NCBI RefSeq assembly: GCF_002575655.3
Contig: NC_053035.3
Location: 376,317,792-376,381,791, forward strand
Length of the DNA: 64,000 nt
Source of the DNA: Aegilops tauschii subsp. strangulata
Lineage: Eukaryota; Streptophyta; Magnoliopsida; Poales; Poaceae
Direction of reading: 5' to 3'
Shown here: piece by piece, positions 12,013 through 23,629 of the stretch
Position numbering within the stretch: the stretch's first letter is position 1
Layout of the letters: each line of letters opens with the position of its first letter
Translations under genes and position numbers: made by a program
Notes under the pieces: generated by a model
Told to the model about the DNA's origin: nothing
The model's input: the letters and a program-made list of their open reading frames with translations, nothing else
Databases searched by the model: none

Positions 12013-13783
12013 GGCGGCCGGCTTCATTATGGAAGTGTTTCACCCCGAGTGGCTGGCCAACCCAGTCCTCGTCCTCAAGAAGAACAACACCTGGCGCATG
12101 TGCATAGACTACACCAGCCTGAACAAGGCCTGCCCCAAGGATCCTTTCGCCCTCCCGCAGATCGATCAAGTCATCGACTCCACCGCCGGCTGCGAGCTCC
12201 TGTCCTTCCTGGATGCTTACTCCGGCTATCATCAGATCAAGCTAGACCCGGCCGACGCCCTGAAGACGTCCTTCATCATGCCCTTCGGGGTGTACTGCTA
12301 CATCACCATGTCATTCGGTTTGAAGAATGCCGGCGCCACCTTCCAGCGCTGCATGCAGAAATGCTTGCTGACGCAACACGGCCGCAACATCCACATTTAC
12401 GTGGACGATATCGTGGTGAAGACCAAGTAGCACCTCACGCTCCTTGACGACCTGAGGGAGACCTTTGCCAATCTGCGCGAGTACCAGATCAATCTCAACC
12501 TGGAGAAGTGTGTCTTCGTTGTGCCGGCCGGGAAGATACTCGGTTTCCTTGTCTTGGAGCGCGGCATTGAGGCGAACCCGGAGAAGATCAAGGCCATCGA
12601 ACGCATGCGCAAGCCAACCCGGCTGCGAGATGTCCAGAAATTCACCAGATGCTTGGCCTCGGTTAGCCGGTTTCTCAGCCGGCTGGGCGAGAGGGCCTTG
12701 CCCCTGTATCAGCTGATGAAGAAGACGGCGCCGTTCGAGTGGAACGACCAGGCGGACGAAGCTTTCCGGGATCTCAAGCGCATGCTCTCCACCGCACCCG
12801 TCCTGGCCGTGCCAGCCGACAAGGAGCCATTGTTGCTATACATTGCCGCCACCTCGCGGTCGGTCAGCACGGTGCTGGTGGTCGAGCGACCAGAGAAGGG
12901 CAAGATCCAGTCTGTCCAGCGCCCGGTCTACTACCTGAGCGAGGTGCTTTCCGCCTCCAAGTAGAACTACCCGCACTACCAGAAGATGTGTTACGGCGTG
13001 TAGTTTACCGCCAAGAAGGTGAAGCAGTGGTTCCAAGAGCACGTTGTCAAAATGGTCAGCACGGCCCCCGTTAGCAAAATCATGGGCTGCCGGGATGCCT
13101 CTGGCCGGGTTGCCAAGTGGGCCATCGAGCTGGCCGACCACACCATCCTCTACGAGCCCCGCACCACGATCAAGTCCAAGGCCTTGGCCGACTTCCTCGT
13201 CGACTGGACGGAGATCCAGTACCTACCGCCACCGCCAGATTCGACGCATTGGCGCATGCACTTCGACGGCTCCAAGATGCGCTCCGGCTTGGGAGCCGGC
13301 ATCATGCTGTCCTCCCCGAAGGGCGACCGGCTTCGGTACGCGTTCAAATCCACTTCGCCGCCTCCAACAACATTGCTGAATACGAAGCCCTTGTGCATGG
13401 CCTCCAGCTTGCCAAGGAACTCGGCATCCGGCGCATTCTGTGCTACGACGACTCGGACCTGATGGTGCAGCAGTGTTCCGGCGAGTGGGATGCCCGGGAC
13501 CCCAACATGGCTAGCTACCGCTTCCTCGTCTAGCAGCTCTCCGGCTTTTTCGACGGCTGCGAGTTCCTCCGTGTCCCACGCGCGGAAAATGAAGCCGCCG
13601 ACACGCTAGCCAAGATTGGCTCATCCCGGCAGGCCAAACCATCCGGCGTTTCCCTCGAGCATTTGTGCAAGCCGTCCATCAAGCCACCTCCGGAGTCCGA
13701 GTCCATCTTCATCCCGGACGACCCTGCAGCGCCCCTCCCCAACCCGGACCCGGGGGCTGCGGAACCCGGCTCGGGGACTGCTG
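12013..13783 (+). pseudogene. pol: E1 reverse transcriptase and RNase H segment
   Basis: After E3 is removed the frame reads VTELLAAGFIMEVFHPEWLANP. RT motifs follow in order: WRMCIDYTSLNKACPKDPF, LLSFLDAYSGYHQI, FGLKNAGATFQRCM and the catalytic IYVDDIVVK (about 12397-12423). RNase H follows (MHFDGSKM near 13258, AEYEALVHGL near 13377, RVPRAENEAADTLAK near 13572). TAG codons at 12428, 12962, 13001 and 13531 interrupt it. A one-base deletion near 13342 shifts frame within RNase H. The segment ends in a Pro/Ala-rich linker cut by E4 at 13783. Motif wording is typical of the Tat/RIRE2-like lineage. Confidence 0.92.
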
Positions 13784-14356
13784 TGAAGGAAATATGCCCT
13801 AGAGGCAATAATAAAGTTGTTATTTATATTTCGTTATATCATGATAAATGTTTATTATTCATGCTAGAATTGTATTAACTGGAAACTTGATACATGTGTG
13901 AATAGATAGACAAATAGAATGTCCCTAGTATGCCTCTACTTGACTAGCTCGTTAATCAAAGATGGTTAAGTTTCCTAACCATAGACATGTGTTGTCATTT
14001 GATCAACGGGATCACATAGCGTCGTAGTGCTGAGGCGAAGCCCTGCACGGATCACATCACCAGCACCGTCACCACACCGTCGTGCTGATGAAACTCTCCC
14101 TCGACCCTCTACTGGATCAAGAGCTCGAGGGACGTCATCGAGCTGAATGTGTGCTGAACACGGAGGTGCCGTACGTTCGGTACTTGGATTGGTTGGATCG
14201 TGAAGACGTTCCACTACATCAACCGCGTTAACTAAACGCTTCCGCTTCCGCTCTATGAGGGTACGTGGAAACACGCTCCCCTCTCGTTGCTATGCATCTC
14301 CTAGATAGATCTTCCGTGATCGTAGGATTTTTTTTGAATTACTATGTTCCCCAACA
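13784..14356 (+). repeat. E4 5' LTR with internal deletion
   Basis: 573 bp compared with 1738 bp for the 3' LTR. It matches the 3' LTR to ATCACAT at 14017 and then jumps to AGCGTCGTAGTGC. The missing part corresponds to about 19830-20995. Both ends share CAT, as in microhomology-mediated deletion. The loss removes the TATA region, so this copy can no longer start its own full-length RNA. Confidence 0.92.
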
Positions 14357-15582
14357 GTGGCATCCGAGCCAGGTCTATGCGTAGATGATATGCACGAGTA
14401 GAACACAAAGAGTTGTGGGCGATAATAGCCATACTGCTTACCACCAACGTCTTACTTTGATTCGGCGGTATTGTTGGATGAAGCGGCCCGGATCGACATT
14501 ACATGACTGTGTTCATGAGACTGGTTCTACCGACGTGCTTCGCACACAGGTGGCTGGCCGGTGTCTGTTTCTCCAACTTTAGTTGAATCGAGTTTGACTA
14601 CGGCCGGTCCTTGTTGAAGGTTAAAACAGCACACTTGACGAAAAATCATTGTGGTTTTGATGCGTAGGTAAGAACGGTTCTTGCTAGAAGCCCGTAGCAA
14701 CCACGTAAAACTTGCAACAACAAAGTAGAGGACGTCTAACTTGTTTTTGCAGGGCATGTTGTGATGTGATATGGTCAAGACGTGATGATATATAAATTGT
14801 TGTATGAGATGATCATGTTTTGTATAAGTTATCGGCAACTGGCAGGAGCCTTATGGTTGTCGCTTTATTGTATGAAATGCAATCACCATGTAATTGCTTT
14901 ACTTTATCAGTAAGCGGTAGCGATAGTCGTAGAAGCAATAGTTGGCGAGATGACAACGGCGCTACGATGGAGATCAAGGTGTCAAGCCGGTGACGATGGA
15001 GATCATGATGGTGCTTTGGAGATGGAGATCAAAGGCACAAGATGATGATGGCCATATCATGTCACATATTTTGATTGCATGTGATGTTTATCTTTTATGC
15101 ATCTTATTTTGCTTAGTACGGCGGTAGCATTATAAGATGATCCCTCACTAAAATTTCAAGGTATAAGTGTTCTCCCTGAGTATGCACCGTTGCTACAGTT
15201 CGTCGTGCCGATACACCACGTGATGATCGGATGTGATAAGCTCTACGTTCACATACAACGGGTGCAAGCCAGTTTTGCACGTGCATAATACTCGGGTTAA
15301 ACTTGATGAGCCTAGAATATGCAGATATGGCCTCGGAACACTAAGACCGAATCGAACATGAATCATAAGTAGATATGATCAACATAGTGATGTTCACCAT
15401 TGAAAACTACTCCATCCCACGTGATGATTGGACATGGTTTAGTTGATATGGATCACGTGATCATTTAGATGACTAGAGGGATGTTTATATAAGTGGGAGT
15501 TCTTTAGTAATATGATTAATTGAACTTTAATTTATCATGAACTTAGTACCTGATAGTTTTTGCATACCTATGTTGTTGTAGA
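14357..15582 (+). other. E4 PBS and untranslated leader
   Basis: TGGCATCCGAGCC (14358-14370) follows the LTR and is a mutated form of the tRNA-iMet site TGGTATCAGAGCC. The next 1.2 kb is the long non-coding leader typical of BARE/Angela elements. No coding segment is seen until about 15585. Confidence 0.75.
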
Positions 15583-15584
15583 TC

Positions 15585-18500
15585 AATGGCCCGTGCCTAC
15601 CATTCCCTTGAATTTTAATGCATTCCTAGAGAAAGCTAAGTTGAAAGATGATGGTAGCAACTACACGGACTGGGTCCATAACCTGAGGATTATCCTCATT
15701 GCTGCACAGAAGAATTACATCCTGGAAGCACCGCTAGGTGCAAGACCCGCTGCAGGAGCAACTCCGGACGTTATGAATGTCTGGTAGAGTAAAGCTGATG
15801 ACTACTCGATAGTTCAGTGTGCCATGATTTACGGCTTAGAATCGGGACTTCAAAGACGTTTTGAACGTCATGGAGCATATGAGATGTTCCAGGAGTTGAA
15901 GTTAATATTTCAAGCAAATGCTTGAGTTGAGAGATATGAAGTCTCCAACAAGTTCTATAGCTGCAAGATGGAGGAGAATAGTTCTGTCAGTGAACATATA
16001 CTCAAAATGTCTTGGTATCATAACCACTTGACTCAGCTGGGAGTTAATCTTCCTGATGATAGTGTCATTGACAGAGTTCTTCAATCACCTCCACCAAGCT
16101 ATAAGGCTTCGTGATGAACTATAATATGCAAGGGATGGAAAAGACAATTCCCGAGCTCTTCGTGATGCTAAAGGCTGCGGAGGTAGAAATCAAGAAAGAG
16201 CATCAACTGTTGATGGTTAACAAGACCACTAGTTTCAAGAAAAAGGGCAAAGGGAAGAAGGGGAACTTCAAGAAGAACGGTAAGCAAGTTGTTGCTCAAG
16301 GGAAGAAGCCCAAGTGTGGACCTAAGCCTGAAACTGAGTGCTTCTACTGCAAAGGGACTGGTCACTGGAAGCGGAACTGCCCCAAGTATTTGGCGGATAA
16401 GAAGGATGGCAAAGTAAAAGGTATATTTGATATACATTTTATTGATGTGTACCTTACTAATGCTCGTAGTAGCGCCTGGGTATTTGATACTGGTTCTGTT
16501 GCTCATATTTGCAACTCGAAACAGGGGCTACGGATTAAACAAATATTGGCTAAGGACGAGGTGACGATGCACGTGGGAAATGGTTCCAAAGTCGATGTGA
16601 TCGCCGTCGGCACGCTACCTCTACATCTACCTTCGGGATTAGTTTTAGACCTAAATAATTGTTATTTGGTGCCAGCGTTGACCATGAACATTATATCTGG
16701 ATCTTGTTTGATGCGAGATGGTTATTCATTTAAATCACAGAATAATGGTTGTTCTATTTATACGAGTAATATCTTTTTTGGTCATGTACCCTTGATGAGT
16801 GGTCTATTTTTGTTGAATCTCGATTGTGGTGATACACATATTCATAATATTGAAGCCAAAAGATGCAAATTTAATAATGATAGTGCAACTTATTTGTGGC
16901 ACTGCCGTTTAGGTCATATTGGTGTAAAGCGCATGAAGAAACTCCATGCAGATGGGCTTTAGGAATCACTTGATTATGAATCACTTGATGCTTGCGAACC
17001 ATGCCTCATGGGCAAGATGACTAAGACTCTGTTCTCCGGAACAATGGATCGAGCAACTGACTTATTGGAAATAATACATACTGATGTATGCGGTCCAGTG
17101 AGTATTGAGGCTCGCGACGGGTATCGTTATTTTCTGACCTTCACAGATGATTTAAGAAGATATGGGTATATCTACTTGATGAAACATAAGTCTGAAACAT
17201 TTGAAAAGTTTAAAGAATTTCAGAGTGAAGTGGAAAATCATTGTAACAAAAAATAAAGTTTCTACGATCTGATCGTGGAGGTGAATATTTGAGTTATGAG
17301 TTTGATCTTCATTTGAAACAATGTGGAATAGTTTCACAACTCACGCCACCTGGAACACCACAGCGTAATTGTGTGTCTGAACGTCGTAACCGTACTTTAT
17401 TAGATATGGTGCGATCTATGATGTCTCTTACAGATTTACCACTATCGTTTTGGGGTTATGCTTTAGAGACGGTTGCATTCATGTTAAATAGGGCACCATC
17501 TAAATCCGTTGAGATGACACCATATGAACTGTGGTTTGGCAAGAAAGCTAAGCTGTCGTTTCTTAAAGTTTGGGGCTGCGATGCTTATGTGAAAAAGCTT
17601 CAACCCGATAAGCTCGAACCCAAATCGGAGAAATGTGTCTTCATAGGATACCCAAAGGAGACTGTTGGGTACACCTTCTATCACAGATCCGAAGGCAAGA
17701 CATTCGTTGCTAAGAATGGATCCTTTCTAGAGAAGGAGTTTCTCTCGAAAGAAGTGATTGGGAGGAAAGTAGAACTTGATGAGGTAACTGTACCTTCTCC
17801 CGAATTGGAAAGTAGTTCATCACAGAAATCAGTTCCAGTGATTCCTACACCAATTAGTGAGGAAGCTAATGATGATGATCATGAAACTTCAGATCAAGTT
17901 ACTACCGAACCTCGTAGGTCAACCAGAGTACGATCCGCGCCAGAGTAGTACGGTAATCCTATTCTGGAGGTCATGTTAATTGACCATGACGAACCTACGA
18001 ACTATGAGGAAGCGATGATGAGCCCAAATTCCATGAAATGGCTTGAGGCCATGAAATCTGAGATGGGATCCATGTAAGAGAACAAAGTGCGGACTTTGGT
18101 TAACTTGCCTGATGATCGGCAAGCCATAGAGAATAAATGGATCTTCAAGAAGAAGACTGACGCTGACGGTAATGTTACTGTCTACAAAGCTCGACTTGTT
18201 GCAAAAGGTTTTCGAGAAGTTCAAGGAGTTGACTACAATGATACTTTCTCACCTGTAGCGATGCTTAAGTCTGTCCGAATCATGTTAGCAATTGCCGCAT
18301 TTTATGATTATGAAATTTGGCAAATGGATGTCAAAACTGCATTCCTTAATGGATATCTTAAAGAAGAGTTGTATATGATGCAACCAGAAGGTTTTGTCGA
18401 TCCTAAAGGTGCTAACAAAGTGTGCAAGCTCCAGCGATCCATTTATGGACTGGTACAAGCATCTCGGAGTTGGAATATACGCTTTGATAGTGTGATCAAA

Positions 18501-19492
18501 GCATATGGTTTTATACAGACTTTTGGAGAAGCTTGTATTTACAAAAAAAGTGAGTGGGAGCTCTGTAGCATTTCTAATATTATATGTGGATGACATATTG
18601 CTGATTGGAAATGATATAGAATTTCTGGATAGCATAAAAGGATACTTGAATAATAATTTTTCAATGAAAGACCTCGGTGAAACTGCTTATATATTGGGCA
18701 TCAAGATCTATAGTGATAGATCAAGACGCTTAATTGGACTTTCACAAAGCACATACCTTGATAAAGTTTTGAAGAAGTTCAAAATGGATTAGTCAAAGAA
18801 AGGGTTCTTGCCTGTGTTACAAGGTGTGAAGTTGAGTCAGACTCAACGCCCGACCACTGCAGAAGATAGAGAGAAAATGAAAGTCATTCCCTATGCCTCA
18901 GCCATAGGTTCTATCATGTATGCAATGCTGTGTATCAGACCTGATGTGTGCCTTGCTATAAGTTTGGCAGGGAGGTACCAAAGTAATCCAGGAGTAGATC
19001 ACTGGACAGTGGTCAAGAACATCCTGAAATACCTAAAAAGGACTAAGGATATGTTTCTCGTTTATGGAGGTGACAATGAGCTTGTCATAAATGGTTACGT
19101 CGATGCAAGCTTTGACACTGATCTGGATGACTATAAGTCAATCCGGATACGTATTTATATTGAATGGTGGAGCTGTCAGTTGGTGCAGTTCCAAGCAGAG
19201 CGTCGTGGCGGGATCTACGTGTGAAGTGGAGTACATAGCTGCTTCGGAAGCACCAAATGAAGGAGTCTGGATGAAGGAGATCATATCCGATCTAGGTGTA
19301 ATACCTAGTGCATCGGGTCCAATGAAAATCTTTTGTGACAATACTGGAGCTATAGCCTTGGCGAAGGAATCCAGATTTCACAAGAGAACCAAACACATCA
19401 AGAGATGCTTCAATTCCATCCGCGATGAAGTCAAGGAGGGAGATATAGAGATTTGCAAAATACATACGGATCTGAATGTTGCAGACCGTTGA
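15585..19492 (+). pseudogene. gag-pol: E4 gag-pol polyprotein (multiple stops and shifts)
   Basis: Copia gag begins near 15585 (NFNAFLEKAKLKDDGSNYTD) and is interrupted at 15785. The zinc knuckle CFYCKGTGHWKRNC lies near 16339-16380 and the protease site WVFDTGSVAHIC near 16478-16512. Integrase has HCRLGH (near 16900), CEPCLMGK (near 16995) and core motifs TDVCGPVSIEARDGY and SERRNRTLLDMVRSM. RT shows MDVKTAFLNGYLKEELYM and YVDDILLIGND (near 18584-18615). RNase H runs to about 19492 (CDNTGAIALAKESRFHKRTK). Stops and frameshifts at several points, such as 16960, 17254, 17946 and 18790, mark it as dead. Confidence 0.93.
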
Positions 19493-19596
19493 CTAAGCCT
19501 CTTCCACGAGCAAAACATGATCAGCACCAAGACTCCACGGGTGTTAGAATCATTACTATGTAATCTAGATTATTGACTCTAGTGCAAGTGGGAGAT

Positions 19597-21334
19597 TGAA
19601 GGAAATATGCCCTAGAGGCAATAATAAGTTGTTATTTATATTTCCTTATATCATGATAAATGTTTATTATTCATGCTAGAATTGTATTAACCGGAAACTT
19701 GATACATGTGTGAATACATAGACAAACAGAATATCCCTAGTATGCCTCTACTTGACTAGCTCGTTAATCAAAGATGGTTAAGTTTCCTGACCATAGACAT
19801 GTGTTGTCATTTGATCAAAGAGATCACATCATTAGAGAATGATGTGATGGACAAGACCCATATGTTAGCTTAGCATAATGATCGTTTAGTTTTATTGCTT
19901 TTACTTTCTTCATGACTTATACATATTCCTCTGACTATGAGATTATGCAACTCCCGAATACTAGAGGAACACTTTGTGTGCTATCAAACGTCACAACATA
20001 ACTGGGTGATTATAAAGATGCTCTACAGGTGTCTCCAAAGGTGTTTGTTGAGTTGGCATAGATCGAGATTAGGATTTGTCACTCCGTGTATCGGAGAGGT
20101 ATCTCTGGGCCCTCTCGGTAATGCATATCACTATAAGCCTTGCAAGCAATGTGACTAATGAGTTAGTTATGGGATGATGCATTACGGAACAAGTAAAGAG
20201 ACTTGCCGGTAACAAGATTGAACTAGGTATGCTGATACCGACGATCGAATCTCGGACAAGTAACATACCGATGACAAAGGGAATAACGTATGTTGTTATG
20301 CGGTTTGACCGATAAAGATCTATGTAGAATATGTAGGAGCCAATATGAGCATCCAGGTTCCGCTATTGGTTATTGACTAGAGATGTGTCTCAGTCATGTC
20401 TACATAGTTCTCGAACCCGTAGGGTCCGCACGCTTAACGTTCGATGACGATTTGCATTATGAGTTATGTGTTTTGGTGACCAAAGTTTGTTCGGAGTCCC
20501 GGATGAGATCACAGACATGATGAGGAGTCTCGAAATGGTCGAGAGGTAAAGATTTATATATTGGAAGGTTATATTCGGACATCGGAATGGTTCCGAGTGA
20601 TTCGGGTATATTTCCGGAGTACCGAGGGGTTACCGGAACCCCCCGGGGAACTGTTGGGCCAACATGGACCTAAGGGAGAGAGAGGGAAGCCCGCGGGGGT
20701 GGCCGCGCGCCCCACTCCTAGGGAGTCCAAATAGGACAAGGAGGAGGGGGCGGCGCCCCTTCCCTTTCCCTCTCCCTCTCCTTCCTATTCCCTCTGGTGG
20801 AGAAAGGAAAAGAAGGGGGGTCGAATCCTACTTGGACCAGGAGTCCAAGTAGCACTCCCCCATGGCACGCCCCTCCTGGCCGCCGGCCTCTCTCCTCCCC
20901 CCTTTATATACGTGGGCAGGGGGCACCCCAAAGGCACACCAAGAGTTCTCTTAGCCGTGTGCGGTGCCCCCTCCACAGTTTACTCCTCCGGTCATAGCGT
21001 CGTAGTGCTTTGGCGAAGCCCTGCACGGATCACATCACCAGCACCATCACCACGCTGTCGTGCTGACGGAACTCTCCCTCGACCCTCTACTGGATCAAGA
21101 GCTCGAGGTACGTCATCGAGCTGAACGTGTGCTAAACACGGAGGTGCCGTACGTTCGATACTTGGATCGGTTGGATCGTGAAGACGTTCGACTACATCAA
21201 CCGCGTTAACTAAACGCTTCCGCTTTTGGTCTACGAGGGTACGTGGACACACTCTCCCCTCTTGTTGCTATGCATCTCCTAGATAGATCTTGCGTGATCG
21301 TAGGAATTTGTTTGAATTACTATGTTCCCCAACA
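19597..21334 (+). repeat. E4 3' LTR
   Basis: 1738 bp, preceded by the purine-rich AAGTGGGAGATTGAA that acts as PPT. A TTTATATA box lies at 20903-20910. It is the undeleted reference for the 5' LTR. The shared first 230 bp differ at roughly ten positions. Confidence 0.93.
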
Positions 21335-21339
21335 TGCTG

Positions 21340-22921
21340 ATCCCGGCCCGGGGACTGCCACGCTCGACCCGACCGCTGCCGCCTCCAACCAGGTCCCGGG
21401 GGCTGCGGAACCCGACTCGGGGATTGCCAAACCTGGCCCGGGGGTTGGCGTGCTCGACCTGATCGCTGCCGCCTCCAACCCAGTCCCGGGGGCTGCGGAA
21501 CCCGACTCGGGTACTGCCGAACCCGGTCCAAGGGCTGCCGTGCTCAACCCGGCAGTCGTCATCTCCGACCTGGGGGCTGCCGCCTCCGGCTCGGGGGCTG
21601 CCACCCCAGAACCCGTCTCTGTGGTTGTCTTCACCATGGTGACAACTCTATCATGGGCCCTGTTGATCTTAGCGTTCCTGGAGACTGGGGTGCTCCCCAT
21701 GGACGAGACCGAGGCCCGGCAAGTGCAACGCCGGGCGTCCGCATAGAGCATCATCAACAACGAGCTCGTCAAGCGCAGCGCGATAGGCGTTTTCCAACGC
21801 TGCGTGGAGCAGGACAAGGGCATGGAGATCCTCCTCGACATACACCAAGGCGAGTGCGGGCACCATGCTACCTCCAGGTTCCTGGTGGCCAAGGCTTTCC
21901 GCCATGGTTTTTACTGGCCCACGGCCCTCAAAGATGCCGAGTCGCTCGTCCTCAAGTGTGAGGGATGCCAGCGCTTCAGCAAACGCAACCACCAGCCGGC
22001 TTCAGCCCTGCGGACCATCCCGATCACTTGGCCCTTCGCGGTCTGGGGACTCAACATGGTAGGACCTTTCAAGACCGCTCGAGGCGGCATGATGCATTTG
22101 CTGGTGGCAGTGGACAAGTTCACCAAGTGGATCGAGGCGCGACCGATCAAGAAGCTGGATGTGCCAACGGCCGTCCGGTTCATCAAGGACATCGTGGTGC
22201 GCTACGGTGTCCCGCACAGCATCATCACGGACAACGGCACCAACTTCGCCAAGGGCGCGCTCATGCAATACTGCTCCGTCTTCGGCATCCGCCTCGACTT
22301 CGCCTCCGTGGCCCACCCCCAGTCCAACGGCCAGGTCGAGCGGGCCAACGGCCTCATCCTGTCCGGCATCAGCCACGGCTCGTCGAGCCCCTTGCCCGTT
22401 CACCCAGCAGCTGGCTTGACGAGCTGCCGTCCGTCCTCTGGAGTCTCCGCACAATGCCAAATTGGTTGACTGGGTCCACCCCGTTCTTCCTCGTCTACGG
22501 AGCAGAAGCTGTCATCCTGACCGACATCGAGTTTGACTCACCGCGAGTCGTGATGTACACCGAAGCCCAAGCTCATGAAGCCCGCGAAGATGGTCTCGAC
22601 CTACTAGAGGAAGCACGCCTTTTGGCACTTAGCCAATCTGCCATCTATCAGCAAGGTCTGAGGCACTACCACAGCAAAAAGATCAAGCCCCTCGCGTTCC
22701 GGGAGGGAGACCTCGTCCTCTGGCTTGTCCAACAGCAAGCCGACCAACACAAGTTAGCCTCCCCATGGAAGGGCCCCTTCATCGTCAGTAAAGCCCTGTG
22801 TGACTTCAACGCCTACTACCTCATCGACGCCTGCAAGCCGAACAAACGCAAGAGAGACACCGCCGTCGAAGAGACAAGCCGGCCGGGGAATGCAGAGCTC
22901 CTGCGGCCGTTTTACAACTAG
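21340..22921 (+). pseudogene. int: E1 linker and integrase segment
   Basis: After E4 the E1 frame continues through a Pro/Ala/Glu-rich repeat linker to a TAG at 21744 (expected CAG). The integrase zinc-binding region follows (HHATSRFLV ... LKCEGC, 21861-21967). The DDE core follows: VAVDKFTKWIEA near 22107, IITDNGTNFA near 22223, HPQSNGQVERANG near 22314. A frameshift near 22368 is needed to reach the C-terminal part (LTGSTPFFLVYGAEAV, KPLAFREGDLVLW, WKGPFIV). It ends at the natural stop 22919-22921 (LLRPFYN). This is the DNA-joining enzyme of the element, now inactive. Confidence 0.92.
21345..21620 (+). repeat. In-frame minisatellite in E1 pol linker
   Basis: An approximately 110 bp unit encoding forms of PGAAEPDSGTAEPGP plus VLDLIAAASN repeats about two and a half times, with shorter sub-repeats of CCCGGGGGCTGC. 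A further unit (PDPGAAEPGSGTA) lies before the E4 insertion at 13742-13783. The array lies between RNase H and integrase, where a short linker is usual. Confidence 0.85.
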
Positions 22922-23629
22922 CTGTATGTATGTATGTATCACTGCCTTTTGTAATCATATGAAAAACTATGGGACCCCCGAACGACGCTCGGGGGCTGCT
23001 TTCTTCTGCCAAGTTATTGTGTTCTACACACTCTTGTAAATTTTCTTAAACCCCCACCGCCGGGTTGACTCGCTCAACCCGGGGGCTCGGGGGCTGGACG
23101 GCTTGACCACCACCCGCCGTCCCCCTTAGTACATCCATGCGTGTTCGGGTTGCCGCGGCCCTCCACTTCGCCCTACGCCTCAGTACCGGCTTCGGCTGTT
23201 GGACGACAAGAACTATGGGCCAAAGCACCAACACGCTGTGAAACACTAAGTTGGGTCTGCCGGATTGGCCAACCCGGCCTCATCGCACTAAATTGCCGCA
23301 CAACTGGCTGCTCGCCAGCCGGCCCAGTGGGTGTTTCGCTCGTGCTAAACGTTTGAAGGGCCTAAGTACTGCACGCTCCTTCCAAGGGCCGAACTCCTTG
23401 TCATAGACCGAAACCCGGCTGTTCGACTCGTGGGGGGGGGGGGGAGAGGAGGCAAGCGAGAAAATGGCTTAGAGAACAAAGAGTGAAAGCATAAACGTTC
23501 ACAAAAATATTTACATCATGATAAAATGGGCCCAAGGCCAGAGTTCATTACATTCACCAACACCCAAGTGGGTGGGTGCACCTGCTACTTAACAGAAATG
23601 TTAAAAAGATAAACAGGACGGCTTCGGCT
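22922..23629 (+). other. E1 region downstream of pol
   Basis: No coding segment is visible. It contains a TGTA/TATG microsatellite at about 22923-22940, two CGGGGGCT-type GC-rich stretches and a run of 13 G at 23432-23444 followed by GAGAGGAGG. The run is not followed by an LTR, so it is not the terminal PPT. Confidence 0.6.

Larger units (their letters stand above)
13784..21334 (+). mobile_element. E4: BARE/Angela-type copia retrotransposon
   Basis: 7551 bp with TSD TGCTG on both sides (13779-13783 and 21335-21339). LTRs start TGAAGGAAATATGCCCTAG and end CTATGTTCCCCAACA, the signature of the Triticeae BARE/WIS/Angela group. The 3' LTR is full length and the 5' LTR is internally deleted. The interior carries decayed gag-pol in copia order (gag, protease, integrase, RT, RNase H). 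Confidence 0.95.

Noticed and set aside
21345..21620. CRISPR-like spaced repeat
   Set aside because: The repeats are contiguous, in frame and inside a retrotransposon polyprotein of a plant genome.
23432..23460. G13/purine run as the terminal PPT of E1
   Set aside because: No LTR start follows. The antisense ORF lies beyond it and continues to 24889.
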